From Heterotrichella gracilis (lineage: Eukaryota; Sar; Xanthophyceae; Tribonematales; Xanthonemataceae), in the NCBI GenBank assembly GCA_032358255.1, contig JAULBX010010988.1, forward strand, positions 42,399 through 106,398: a stretch of 64,000 nt of DNA, read 5' to 3'. Under the pieces are notes generated by a model. That model did not search any database. It was not told the DNA's origin and was given only the letters and a program-made list of their open reading frames with translations. A program made the position numbers and the translations under genes. Shown piece after piece: positions 44,398 to 57,100 of the stretch. Positions within the stretch are counted from its first letter, which is position 1. Every line of letters starts with the position of its first letter.

Positions 44398-47300
44398 ATG
44401 GCGACGAACAACAAGTGCGGAGAGTATTTACTCCTTCCACAGAAGACCTGCTTGCGGATGCTCAAGACTATTTGCAGGATCGTCGTCCACACCGTGGTGG
44501 TGAGTGACTGCTGCCTGATTCCCTTTGCTCCATGCATACAGACACGCTTTTTTTGCACCATTCGTGAACGATGGTGTCGAAGGGCAGTTGCAACCTCAAC
44601 CAGCTGTGCAAGTATTGTATCTTAACCATATTTGACCCACGACCAACTTTCTTCCTCCCTTTGCCCCGCAGGGCAACACCCGTGCTGGTGCCACTGGCCG
44701 TGGTGGCGAAGCGCGTGATCATGGCCATGGGGGTTATAAGGATGCTCAAGACGCGGCTGGGCGCCGGCGGCCCGCTTCTGCACCTGCAGAGCCCCACGCT
44801 GCCATTGCTGAGGCTCCCACCAGCAAGACGATGGCTCTCCAGCCCTCCAGTCGCAGTGCGCAGCCCAGCACTGGCCCTGATGGCCCCGCGCCGTCCACCC
44901 CAACCGGCACTCCCCCATCGACGTCGACTTCCTGCAGCTACCCCCTAGGCGGCTCCTCCTCCCCTCCCAGCCTATCCCCAACCCCACCGCTCCAAGAGGA
45001 CGGGCTCTTGGCCGCCCCCTCGTCGCCTGCAGAGAGCGACAGCGGCCATACAGTGGCCCAGCCTCTGAGCAGCAGGTAAGTGCTAGAACTACTAGAACCG
45101 CTATGTGGGTGGTGGTAGAGCACAGATCACGTAGATCAAAAGGCAGGAATAGTAGGAAGAGCACTTGGGCAAGTGGCGCGTATTCAGTTGGTGTGTACAT
45201 ATTAGTGACAGTCCCTTACTTTCACTTGCCACCACTGTAGCAATAGTTCTAGTTTTTTTGTGGCTACATGCGTGTGGAAGTGTTGGTTGCCTGGAGTGCG
45301 CATACTTGCAATACTTCAGTGACCACCAGTGCCACCACGTGCGCTTAGCCAATCAGGGATAGCACTTCTTTGCCCCGCACAAGCCCTTGCTTGCAGTCTG
45401 TTAACCACGTTAAACTAGTTAAATCTTAATGTACCCTACAGGGTTTGGCTACGCCATGAACCCTGAAAGCCTTACCTCTAAATACCTTAAACAGGCTAAA
45501 CTAGCTAAATTGCTAAACAGTGTATTGCGGATCTATTTGACACACAATATTTTCCCTTCTGTTCCATCTTGCCACCCTCCCCTTGCAACCCTGCAGTGCG
45601 CCCGCTCCACCATCAACCCGCCCGACTGTCCCTATAGCTACAGAGCCTGTGCCACAGGCTACAGAGTCTGAAACCCCAGCTCTCTCTACCCCTTCTACCC
45701 CTCCCACCCCTTCCCCCGCCAACCCCACCAGCGCTCCTGCCCCACTCCCACCCATGGAGGCAGTCCTCGCAGAGCCTGTGCCTACTGCGCCCCAGCCCCA
45801 GGCCCCTGGTGCCCCCTGGCTCACGCCAGCGTCAGCCGCCATGGTTGACAGCCAGCCTGCGCCTGCACCTGTGCTTCCAGGCGCCTCAGAAACCCTAGGG
45901 TTGGGACCACCGGTACCGGCAGGGTTTGAGGCCTACCAGGCCCTCGTGCGGAAGCTGCAGGCCAACAACCCCTGCCACCACCCCGCACCAGCAGCGCTAC
46001 CAGGAGTACCAGGAGTCAGCCTAAACATCACGTTGGGCGCGCGAGTGCAAGGTGCGCTGGCCCTTTATTGAGTGGAGTAATTATAGAGTATGAACCTAAG
46101 AAATCTGGCCATTTTTGATATATTATCATGCATTACGCTTAGCCAAATGGTTGGTTAATCAGGTTTTGCTGGTTTTCCTACTACAGAATGCGTCCCTATG
46201 ATCAGTGTTCCTAGTTTTCCTTGATGCTGTAGGTGCTGCAGACCAGATACATGGCCCTGTGTACTCTTGTGTGGTATGTGGGCATTTCTAGCACCACTTC
46301 CACGCTTGTTGCCTCCTATTGGAGCGTGATACAACGTTTTGCTACACCACCATTTGTACCTCCTCCTTTTTTCTCACATTGTTCGCCTCTCCTTGCAAGC
46401 GTTCCAGTACAATTAGTGCAATCCCCCCCTAAAGCTTAAACCCTGAACTCCCTGAACCCTAACAGTGTGTATAGTGTTCCACCATGCTGTGCTTCTCTCG
46501 CCTGCTTGTCCGCATCCCCACGCAGTCGCCCCCATGGTCCAGCGGCCCCCGCGGGAGTCCTACCACGACTGGCTAGCCAACCCCGAGCCCGAGTTCCTGG
46601 AAGCCCTGGAGGCGCCCACCATCCCGCCAGATACCCTTGGCAACCTGCCCCGCTACGTCCAGGAAGCCGCACAGGAGGCGCGCGACAACCCCGTACTGAC
46701 CGTCACCCTCGGGGAGCATAGGGAGCAGCGCGTGGATCTGGGGGCCATGGAGGTGGACCTGCTGTGTACCCCACCGGATCCAAAGGACCCACACCAGGTG
46801 AGTCAGCATGGGGATCCTTTCGGTCCATGATGAAAAGGGACAAAATAAATTCCAGCAAATATTTTATGTGTAAAAAAAAGCAACCTCATCTGGAGATGAT
46901 TACCATTGCCCTGACCATCACCTTCAGGGAGCAGAGGGTGAACCCTAAACCCTAAACCCTAGACAGTAAATTACACTTCAGCCAATTGAACCTGATCAAA
47001 TACTAAAAAAGCATTTGAGCTAAAACAACCTCATCTGGGAATGATTACCCCTGCCCTGATCGTCACCTTCGGGGGTATCGGGGGGCAGAGCGTGCACGCG
47101 TGGGCCTTGGGGTACGTGGGGCCATGGAGGGGGTCCTGCTAGTCCTGCTGTGCACACCACCGGATCCAAAGGACCCACACCAGGTGACTCAGCATGGGGA
47201 TCCTTGTGAAAAGAGCAAAATGAATTTAAAAAATGTATATTCCTGCCGAAGGAGGTGGACTGGCTGTGCTCCCCACCGGATTTAAAACACACACACATGG

Positions 47301-49868
47301 TGACTCAATTTGGGGATCCTTGATCCTCACCTGGGGATGGTTACCCCCACCTTATGTTGCTGTGTAAATGCTTTCTAATGCGGATTGCTCGCCACTCCCC
47401 GCTGCAGGGAATTCGAATCCAGGCAATGCCTGCTATGCCTGCCCCTGTTCTGCGTGTTGTGTATATTCTCCAAGATGCGGTGGTTACCCATTATTTACAT
47501 CTGTGTTCTTATTTCCATTCCAGATTGCGGTGTCGCGGGCGGTGCTTGGCCACCTCCTCCTCCGCCTGACAGCGGCCACCGGCATCCCCTTCTACCGCGA
47601 TTCAGACCTCACCCATGGCCCCCTGCTTGGCCTGGGCGGGATTGCGGCGGTTTCCCGCGTGGGGGTGCCGGGCGTGGAGGAGCTGGTGGCCTGCAAGATG
47701 CCCCTGGAGCGGGAGAAGCGGAAAGACGACTGGGAGGCGGTGGATCTCGCCCTGCGCGAGGCGGTGTGCATGGCCCTGCTGGCTGGCTGCAAGCACGTGG
47801 TGCAGCTGAAGGGGTTTATTGTGGCGTGGAAGGGGCACCCTCGGGGGGTACTCATGCCCGAGTGCCAGCACTCCGGCACCACCATGTGGAGGTGCGCCAC
47901 GTGAAAACCCTATACCCTAAAACCATACACCCCAACCCTGAGTCAGTGGTGGTGGTGCATGTCAACTTCAAAACCCTAGAACCCCTGTGCCAGTGATGCA
48001 CGTACACCCTGAAACCCTAAACCGCTTGGCCTGCTCATGCGCGGGTGCCAGCACTCTAGCACCAGCATGTGGAGGTGCGCCACGCCCTGCCTACCCTTGA
48101 ATCTATGAACTTCACTGCACCCGCCTGTGTAGCCTGTCCAGGACCGCATTGTCACCCTGTGTCTGTGGTGCAATTTAACCCTAAGATAATGAAACTCTGT
48201 GTCAGTGATGCATGTTAACCCTGAAACCCTATATTGCTGGACGTGCTCATGAGCGTGTGCCATCACTCTGGCACCACCCATGTGGAGGTGCATCACGTCC
48301 TGTGTATCCATACACAGGGATATCCCTGTAATACCCTAAACCCTATATCCATCACCAAACCCTAACCCACTACTGTGTTAGGTACCTCCTGTGGCTAGAT
48401 AGGCTAACCACTTCGTGCTCTACCCCTGTGCAGCGAGCGCCTGCAGGCCGCGCACATGGCCGCCAACGAGGGCCGCCTGGAGCGCGACATCCTGAGCATT
48501 ATTGCAAGCATCGCGGAGGGTGTGGCAAGGATGCATGCGCGGGGGTGCGTCCATTTCGACCTCAAGCTGGACAACTTGCTGGGGTACATGGAGCACGGCT
48601 CGGGCACACCAAAGCTCTGGATTTCGGACGTGGGGGGCGCGTCGATCCCTGGGAAGAATGGGCTGGCGTTTCCGTTTATGTAAGTAGCTGACATGCAGTC
48701 GCCTGTGCCTCCTTGCTACACCTACACTCTGCTAAGCCTAAACCCTAAACCCTAAATAACCCACGTGTGCCTCCTTGCTGACCTCAACCCTTAGTACTGA
48801 AGTAGCTGAAGCCTGGGACTCCTTACTGACCCTAACACTAAACCCTAAACCACTTTTGTTTTGCCTGTCAGTCCCTGGGAAGGATGGGCTGATGTTAGCA
48901 GACACTAAACCCTAAACACTCAACCCTAAGCACTCACCCGTGATACCCATGACTCCTTGCTGACCCTCAACAATGAACCCTCAAGCGCTCACCTGTGACT
49001 CCTCTTTTCCAAATTTGCCTTTAATACACCAGGTGCAGTACATCTGTGTCTAGATGTATTTGACTTCCAGCAAGCCATCACTGCCCATGCCTGCACACTT
49101 GACGCTGTTGCGCTCATGCAGTGCGTAGATAGTTACTCATTCTACCCACACATTTGCTGAGGCTGCGGCATATATGACATACTTGTCGTCCCCTTAATCA
49201 GTTAGATTATTGAGGTCCGTCATCCCTTGCCCATGCGGCCGCCCATCACCTCGAAATCCACCCACCTTAACCCACCCCCCCATTCCTGCCTCCCCCTGCC
49301 TCGCCCCTCACACAGATGCACCCCGTCCTGCTACCCTCCTGAGATCTTGAAGCCCAAGCAAAACTGAAACCTAAACCCTAAACCCCTCCCCCACAGGTGC
49401 ACCCCATCCTGCTACCCCCCTGAGGTCCGGAAGGGCAAGCGCATGGTGCCCGGCCGCGCCTACGACATGTGGTGCGTTGGCCTCATGCTGGAGCAGATCC
49501 TGGAGGGCGCTCTGGAGGAGCAGCCCCACCAGGTGCCGAGGTGGCTCAAGCGCAGCCTCAAGGGTGTGGTGGGCGCCTGCCTGCGGGAAAGCACCTGGTG
49601 GCGGTGCACAGCGGAGGGCCTGGTGTGCAGGGTGGAGAAGGCCCAGCGCCGCAGCGCAGCGGCAGCCGCCAGGAAGACGGCGGAGGAGCAGCGCAGGAGG
49701 GCAGGGGGCCACAGGGCCGCGCGGCAGGAGCCGGTGCCAATGGCGGTGCCGCTGGCCATCCCCATCCCCATCCCAGGCCCGGTCCCCACGCCTGCTGCCA
49801 GGCCCATCCCCAGGCCTTTCTCATTTTGGAAGTGGGCAGTTCCCATGCCAGCGCGGATGCGGCTCTAG
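44398..49868 (+). CDS. Divergent protein kinase, kinase family copy 2
   Basis: Seven exons join in phase to 772 aa: 44398-44499, 44672-45075, 45597-46051, 46526-46797, 47524-47891, 48434-48679 and 49397-49868 (TAG). The product starts MATNNKCGEYLLLPQKTCLR, continues with Ser/Pro/Ala-rich disorder (PLQEDGLLAAPSSPAESDSG), then a helical block (YHDWLANPEPEFLEALEAPT). The kinase domain has a degenerate glycine loop (GLGGIAAVSR), ACKM lysine, catalytic loop VHFDLKLDNLL (HFD for HRD), DVGG for DFG, CYPPEV and YDMWCVGLMLEQI. The tail is basic, then Pro-rich (PLAIPIPIPGPVPTPAARP). The catalytic Asp and Asn are kept, so it may be active, but the loop changes leave room for a pseudokinase. Introns contain echoes of exon edges. 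Copy 3 lies 9.7 kb downstream in the same orientation. Confidence 0.78.
46930..47330 (+). repeat. Donor-side echoes of exon 46526-46797
   Basis: CCACCGGATCCAAAGGACCC-ACACCAGGTGA and GTCAGCATGGGGATCC from the exon end recur at about 47156-47204 (nearly perfect) and, decayed, at about 47270-47322. The upstream GGAGCAGAGGGTG / GGGGGCAGAGCGTG segments near 46927 and 47078 copy an earlier part of the exon. CCCTAAACCCTAAACCCTAG lies at 46943-46963. Confidence 0.85.
47870..48310 (+). repeat. Donor-side echoes of exon 47524-47891
   Basis: The exon end TGCCAGCACTCCGGCACCAC-CATGTGGAGGTGCGCCACG recurs at about 48047-48084 and about 48257-48296, with two and several changes. Blocks such as CAGTGGTGGTGGTGCATGT / CAGTGATGCACGTACACCCT are repeated between them, with AACCCTAAA motifs. 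Confidence 0.85.
48625..49400 (+). repeat. Intron 6 of kinase copy 2: echoes from both sides and telomere-like motifs
   Basis: GTCCCTGGGAAGGATGGGCT at about 48871 echoes the donor-side exon (ATCCCTGGGAAGAATGGGCT). Repeats of CCTCCTTGCTGACCCTAACA plus AAACCCTAAACC follow about every 60-110 bp. Near the acceptor, GATGCACCCCGTCCTGCTAC-CCTCCTGAGATC at 49316 echoes the real exon start at 49397. Confidence 0.85.
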
Positions 49869-49919
49869 TGGATGGTACTCAGCATGGGAGCTTTGAGCTT
49901 TTAGGGTTTACCTAAACCC

Positions 49920-50205
49920 CAGGGTTTGCTGGCAGACGCGTCAGCTGGTAGGGATGGCATTGGCCAGGCGCGGGTGAACGGAGCACGCCTTGGTAGGAGG
50001 TTTCTACAGTGCGCCAGCAATTGCTGCTGCGCATTTTTGCAGGCAGCCATTTTAGCCATTTTCCCCGGCAGGTGGCGTCATGCATTGTGTGGCTGGCAGC
50101 ACTGCGCTCATACCCTGGCAGTGCCGCTGAGGCTCACTAAGCACAATGCTGTGGACACACCATGCTGCATTTGCCTGTATGCGCACGTAGCGCACAGGCG
50201 TACCT
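49920..50205 (+). repeat. 3' flank duplicated with 59465-59795 (kinase segmental duplication)
   Basis: GCTCATACCCTGGCAGTGCC-GCTGAGGCTCA and GCTGCATTTGCCTGTATGCG-CAC occur after both kinase copies 2 (50106-50200) and 3 (59703-59793), as do GGCCAGGCGCGGGTGAAC-like sequences nearer the stops. The duplicated unit therefore extends at least about 330 bp past the coding region. Confidence 0.85.
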
Positions 50206-50758
50206 TTTTCCCATTAGTGATCGATGCGCACAGGCTTACTTTTTTGGGGGATCCATACGCACATAGCGCACAGACGCACTCTCTTTTTTCTGGGTCAATG
50301 GCCGTTGGCACACTTGCAACGTGCCAATAATATAAGACGGGTTACCTTTTGTACATGACGATATGACGTCAGTACCGCTGCTGGCACTGCGCAGCTGAAG
50401 CAGCTTGAACAAGACAGATGTATAGATTCGACATAGGTGGTGGCATGGCAACTAGTTGGGAATAATAGAAGGGAATCTCTAGAATAACACTCCAGGCAGG
50501 TTGTCAACATTTCATTTGAGAAAGTGTGAAGCCATCCATTACGAATTTCCCTCCTGGAAAGCACGTGTCTAGTTTCCAATCGATGGCACCATAGTTATGA
50601 CAATAGCATAGTAAAGGGACTCATAAGTAGCCCAGGTATTACACGTTCATGCTGTGCAGATTGCAATTTTGAAGGATATTTTACTTGTTTTTCAAAGGCT
50701 TCAGACTTCATTCATTGCCGCATGGTGACAAGTTTGCTCACCATGTACTACCGTGACT

Positions 50759-50860
50759 GCAGTGCATCATGATCAGAAATGGCTTCCCGTTGTACCCTGC
50801 ATATGGTGCACTACACCATGCGGCCCCGGAAGCCATTTTCTGATTATGATGCACTGCTTG
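50759..50860. repeat. Foldback (hairpin) element
   Basis: GCAGTGCATCATGATCAGAA-ATGGCTTCCCG at the left is complementary to CGGAAGCCATTTTCTGATTA-TGATGCACTG at the right, with a spacer of about 38 bases. No coding sequence is present, so it is probably a MITE remnant. Confidence 0.75.
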
Positions 50861-52565
50861 CTAATTTGATCTGCTGAAACGCATGTAAGGAAGTAGACAG
50901 CTTGATTATTGCCAATGATCGACATGATTGCTGCACAGGGCATGTATATATGCCATTGAATCAGGCAGTGTGACCATTCCGGATGGCACTGTCATTGACG
51001 TAATTAACATCTGCATGGATCTCATTTCAGTGTGACCATTACCCCTATCTGTAAGTTTGAAATGACTTGGCAAGAACAGTACATGCAGTGACCACTGGCA
51101 ATTGCAAGCACTGCTGTGGATTTATCGCCACTTGCATGTCACCCTATACCGCCATGCATGCCACATGGTCAACTTGGTCAACCTGTCAGGGCTGAGGCAT
51201 GACAATGATTCAAGAGGTAGACAAGTACTCTGTTCAGGCATGGCATGACATGCGCACCACTCCTACCACTCTGAAAGCATGCTACTGTTATGGGGGAAAA
51301 TGCTGAGATCCTATCAGCTAAAACCATTATGTTACCCATTATCAAGCCCCATTTTCTGTAAACCAGGATAATAATATTTTAATTAGCCTCGGACAGTCCG
51401 CCTTCACAAAAAGTGGCGGGAACCTGTGTGGACAACGAAACGAAACCAGGTAAATACACCCAACTGGCCTCAGCCCTCTCATTCAAGAGGCACTGTGCCC
51501 ATGACGTAGCTATGGGTACCATAAGATATCCCTGTGAACTGCGAATGGGGTTCATTCGTTGCAGTAGCACAAGGTTGCCCATGCTTTTTGGCCCATGACT
51601 GTGCTCAGCAAAATGCTCTCGAGTTGTTGCTCGGCCCAGCAGAACTGTTTCCTGTCGGTAAGTCGCAAGCCAGGACCCTTTGAAACTCGTTGTATATTTG
51701 ATGTTGCGCCACTGAGTATGTTATGTTTCCTTGACCTGACATGCCATACGGTAACGGTGGTCACCTACTTAAATTGACCTTGCAAGTGCATCAGCTTCTG
51801 AGAAAAGAACACCTGCCTCCCGGTGACTTGCCCACCTCTTAAGAAAACCCAGATTCACATCACTCCCACAGTCAAGTTCCATACGTTGTCACGACAAGGA
51901 CTCAGCTGTTCCTGAATCAGCTTTTCTTGCTTTTAGAAGGACAGTCACACTGTCCACATAGTACACACTATACAAACAGTAACCCCTGCACCCAAGGCAA
52001 TTCAGGCAAGTTGAGTGTAGCTGTAATAGCTGGCTAAGCTGGCCATCGTTGACAAGGTCTACTGGGCCTACAACGCCGTTGGTGACCATGAGTGATAGAG
52101 TGACATGCAAGAGGAATAACCTTGAATAATCACAACCTTGTACTCAGACGCAGGAAAATTTGTCAGAGTAGCTACTCCCACCTTGCAACAGCGCACCTGC
52201 TGGTGTCAAGTCACACAAACCCACAACCATATTGAGCAATAATGCCTTAAAGGTTGCACTGGTGATGCTCACTGCAGTGGGTATTGGCCCTGATCCAACT
52301 GTTTCAAACCCCTTGTCAGCAGACAACCATTGCCAATGAAGTGTACATGTGTGAATTGCATGAGCCTAGGCCTGTCCTGATTGCCTGCAGGCACTGCCAT
52401 GGCATACTGGCTATGCTGGCCTGCAATCTTGGCCCAATCTTAGCGGCTATCATACGCTCCATTAGTGCACCTAACCCATCTCCCCAAGCAAGTTGTCAAG
52501 CTCCACATCCAGACGGCAGCCGTGTTTCATTTCAGATTCACATTTTACACTATTCTCACCCACAG

Positions 52566-52704
52566 CGCTGGTCATGGCTGCTGAGCATGCAGGGCTAATG
52601 GCTGGCGGCATGGCAGAGGTGAAAGAGCGAGGCCTGCGGTCGCCATCTGGCCTGGAGCTTTACATCAGGCTTGGGGAGTTGCAGCACATGACGGCAGTAC
52701 TCAG
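52566..52704 (+). other. Isolated exon-like segment of unknown identity
   Basis: An open 139-base segment is bounded by a C/T-rich CACCCACAG acceptor and a CAG/GTACGA donor, and encodes ALVMAAEHAGLMAGGMAEVK and LELYIRLGELQHM. I do not recognise it and find no partner exons, so it may be an orphan exon or chance. Confidence 0.25.
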
Positions 52705-54131
52705 GTACGAAGAAACCTTCGTAACCTCCTGCACCTCCTGGTATGGTGTATGAGGTAGGTGTGGCTAGTGCGCATGCGGCGCTTGTGTGTACATCCCCAT
52801 GCATGGCCCATGCACCCCCTCATCATACTCATCATACCCATGTCTGTATGCAATGCAAGCTGGTGGCTGATCATGTAGACTTTGTGATCATGTAGATTCT
52901 GTATGCTGCAGGGGTTGTTTGCAATTGCGCATGCTCCCCATCAATTTCCGCCTTCCCCACCCCCTCCAATCTTCTACATGTCTCGCTAATCTCCTACCCC
53001 TTTCCTGTCAATCACCTTGCTTGACCCCTGCTGTCTACAGATTCCCTTAATCCACCTCATTTCTCTTCCCTGTCATCTGCTTGTCAGTGACTCCCCCTTT
53101 CCCCCTTTGGTGGCTCAGGGCCTCCCTAATCTTTCCCCCAAAGCTTGACGGAGGTCACGAGCCTCAGTGAATGGGCTAACTGCGCCCCGCCCGGGCCTCG
53201 TCATCTCCTGGAGCATGCACTTCATGTGAGCAGTGCTGGTAGACAGGTAGGACACGCTGAGTGAACAGGACACACATGCAAGTGGATCCACATGAATCAC
53301 GTTGTACTCGTGCATACAAGTGGAGTGAGCTAGTTGACAATATTACAGATGTGTATGTATACTGTACAGTATACATGCGCTACATGCGCACACGCTCGTA
53401 TGAAGTACATGATCTGCTGCATCGTAGTGCATGCATTTTCTTTATCATGTCCTCACCATTGTGTCACCCATGCATGTAACCCATTTGCTATATGTGCTAC
53501 CCTCACATGGGTAACTGCATGGTGTTTGATATGTCTCAGTTCACTTGTGTGCGCACGCAGGCCAGCCATCCAGGTTCAACTCGCCAATTAATGCAATTCC
53601 TGTTTACCCTGACACAGCAGCTGCAGCAGTAATATGCATGAGGAGATGGCTGGAGCAATAAGCAATGGGCACAGGCTGGTGTGGGCTCAATGCGCTGGAC
53701 AGGGCACAGGCCACACGAGCTGGAGGGTCAGGCACAGGTATGGGGCTTGCGGTATACATGCAATTTTTTTTTGGTGCTTGATGCAGACTCTGTAATACGG
53801 GTGCATATATGTATTTGAAGTTTCGAGTAGATGTTTGCAAACCCAGTGAAAACCCTCTTGTAGGGTTTAGGGTTTAGGGTTTTCCCGTTTTTTCAGAATT
53901 ATATTACATCCACCCTTGTGTTGCTGCAGCCTGTATATAAACATGGTGGGTGTCGTTTGTTGTGCAAAACCTGTTTCCGTCACCAACTTGTCCCGTATTG
54001 CTGCCCTCCTTGTGAGGTACTTGTCGTGGTCCATTGCCGTGGTGTGCAACCATGTCGCCTGTCCTAGCTGAATAACCGTGGTGCAGGCTTGAGCGTTCGA
54101 TTGCCCTGCTACAACCTGTTCCAGGTGCCAA

Positions 54132-57100
54132 ATGGCGACCAACAACTGCGGAGGTTGCTTACTTCAGCCGTCCAACATTTGCCTGAGATTCACCAAGACC
54201 CTGTGAAGGATTGTCGCCCTCATCGTGGCGGTGAGTGAAGCTGCTGCCTGTTTCCCTTCGCTCCATGCATACAGACACGCGTTTCCTGCATTTTTCGTGA
54301 ACGATGGTGTCGACGGGCAGTTGCAACCTCAACCAGCTATGCACGTATCGTATCTTCACCATATTTGACCCACGACCAACTTTCTTCCTCCCTTTGCCCC
54401 GCAGGACAACCACTTCGCTGCCCGTGCCGGTGCCACTGCCCTTGGCCAGGCGCACCAAACCCCCGAGGATGCTCAGGGCGTGGCTGGGCGCCGGCGGCCC
54501 ACTTCTGCAACTGTAGAGCCCATCACAGCCGTTGCTGGGGCTCCCACCTGCAAGACGCTGGCTCTCAAGCCCTCCAGTTGCGCTGCCCGGCCCAGTGTTG
54601 GCCCCGCATCGTCGACAACGGTGGCGCTCACCCCAACCTCACCTTCTGAGACCTACCCCCCAGACAACACCTCCAGCACCCCTGCCAGCGTGCCTCCTAC
54701 GCCACCGCTCCAAGAGGATGGCCTCTCGGTCGCCCCCTCGTCACCTGCAGAGAGCGACAGCGGCCATACAGTGGCCCACCCGCTGAGCAGCAGGTACAGC
54801 TAGGTCTAGCTTGGTGTATACATGTTGGTGGATCACGCGATCTCATGCCTGGAAAGGGCAGAAAGGGCGCTTGGGCAAGTTGCGCATATTCAGTTGGTGT
54901 TTACATATAGAGGTAGTCCCTTTCTTGTTCTTGCCTCCGGGTTTGGCGGCAGTTCTAGTTTTATCTGTGGCTACATGCATGTGGAAGTGTTGGTTGCTGT
55001 GGTTGCCTTGATTGCCTGGAGTGGGCATACTTGCAATACTTCAGTGACCACCACTGCCACCACGTGCGCTTAGCCAATCAGGGATAGCACTTCCTTGCCC
55101 CGCACAAGCGCTTGCTTGCAATCTATTAACCATTCTGTTCAACCCTATGCTACCTATAGGGTTTGGCTAAGCCCTTACACCCTACCCCTACATACCCTAA
55201 ACTACCAAAATAGGCTAAACAGATTAAACTAGCTGAAGCACTAAACAGTCACTTGCGGATCCTCATCCAACTGACACACAACCTGTCCCCTTCTCTCCTA
55301 TCTCACCAACCTCCCCTTGCCTCCCTGCAGTGCACCCACGCCACCCTCGACCCGCGCGACAGTCCCTGCAGAGCCTGCGCCACAGGCCACACAGTCTGAG
55401 TCTGCAGCCCTCACGACCCCTCCTTCCCATTCCCTCGTCAACCCCACCTACCCCACCAGCGCCCCTGCCTCCCTCGCAACCCTGGAGGCAGTCACCGCAG
55501 AGCCTGCGCCCCAGCCCCAGGCCCCACGTGCCCTGGCCCTGTCGCCAGCGTCAGGCGCCATGGTGTGCAGCCAGCCTGCGTCCGTGCCTGTGCTGTCAAG
55601 CACATCCACTTCCACTAATCCCACCACGTATGCCATAAACAGCTGCCTGCGGATGCTCCTGGACCACAACCCCTTCTACCGCCCGCCAACGGTGGCACCA
55701 GCGGCGCTATCAGGTCTATCAGGTCTCAACCTGATCCTGAACAGCAGCCACCAACACCAGGCACAAGCAGCTCTGGCCCCATGCGGAAAGGGCGTCAGGG
55801 TGCCCTTCAGCCACTGCCACCAGGCACCAGCTGCTCTCGCCCCATGTGCCAAGGGTGTCAGGGTGGGCAGCCTGCTGAGCACTCCAGTGCAAGGTGCGCT
55901 GATCCTGTATTGAGTGGGGTACCTGTGCATGTACAACCTGTATGTTTAGTTAGTTTAGTACATATGTTGTGTGCTGCTGTAGCTACTTTCGCTGGCCGCT
56001 GCCTTGCAAGGCGGGCATTCATATTGTATTCTTATTTAATGCCATTAAGGTTGGTATTATACAACAAACCTATGAATGACTAGCTTTACTTTGCTAATAT
56101 AGCTAATTGCCTCTGCCACTTCCGCTGCAGACTACCAAGCAGCTCTGGCGCCATGCGGGAAGGGCGACAAGGTGCCCTTCAGCCACCGCCACCAGGCACA
56201 AGCAGCGCTGGCGCCATGCGCCAAGGGTGTCAGGGTGGGCAGCCTGTTGAGCAATCCAGTGCAAGGTCCGCTGATCCTGTATTTGAGTGGCACACCTGTA
56301 CATGTACGTATTGGTGTGCAGTATGTGCACCTTCACCTACTTTGGCTGCCTTTCAGTACTGAATATATAAATAACCTGTAAATGACTACCTTTGAAGCGT
56401 ATTTACTAATGACTTTGCTTTGGGTACTTTGGCTGCAGTCATTTATAGGCTTATCAAATTGTATTATGTAAGTTATGTTCAAATGACTAGCTTTAAAGCC
56501 AATTTACTGATGACTTTGCTACTTCCGCTGCAGATTACCACCTCCAACCACCAGCAGCGCTGGCGTTATGCGCCAAGGGCGTCAAGATGCCCTTCAGAGG
56601 CACCACCATCAGACACCAGCACCACTGGCGCCATGTGGGAAGGACGTCAAGGTGCCCTTCAGCAGCCACCACCACCAGACACCAGCACCACTGGCGCCAT
56701 GCGGGAAGGGCGTCAGGGTGCTCTTCAGCAGCCACCACCACCAGGCACCAGCTCTGGCGCCATGCGGCAAGGGCGTCAACGTGCTCCTCAGCTACAGCCA
56801 CCAGGCACCAGCTCTGGCGCCATGCGGTCAGGGTGTCAGCGTGTGCAGCCTGCTGAGCACTCCGGTGCAAGGTGCGCAAGCTGCCCTATCTAGCTAATCT
56901 GGCCTGTCAGATGTAGCAGATGAATGGCGTACCTGTATAACAACCCGTATGTTGCCGTGGTTGCTAGTTTGGCTGCTGCTGCCCTTGCAAGGATGGCTGG
57001 ACTAGAGATCACAATGGTGATTTTTTTGGTATATATGGACAATAATTAGCTTTGCTGATTGGCTTTGCTACTTCCGCTGCAGACCGTGCTAACTGTGCAG

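Larger units (their letters stand above)
49869..54131. other. Intergenic region between kinase copies 2 and 3
   Basis: The first ~350 bp share sequence with the 3' flank of copy 3. A foldback lies at 50759-50860 and one isolated exon-like segment at 52566-52704. Short palindromes such as GTATACTGTACAGTATAC (about 53357) occur. (TTTAGGG)2 lies at 53864-53882. No intact gene was found. Confidence 0.5.

Noticed and set aside
44310-44400. Possible tRNA gene (GTTCGAACTCC resembles a T-arm B box)
   Set aside because: No acceptor stem, D-arm or anticodon arm can be drawn upstream; the segment is the leader shared with kinase copy 3 (54060-54131), where the motif has changed.
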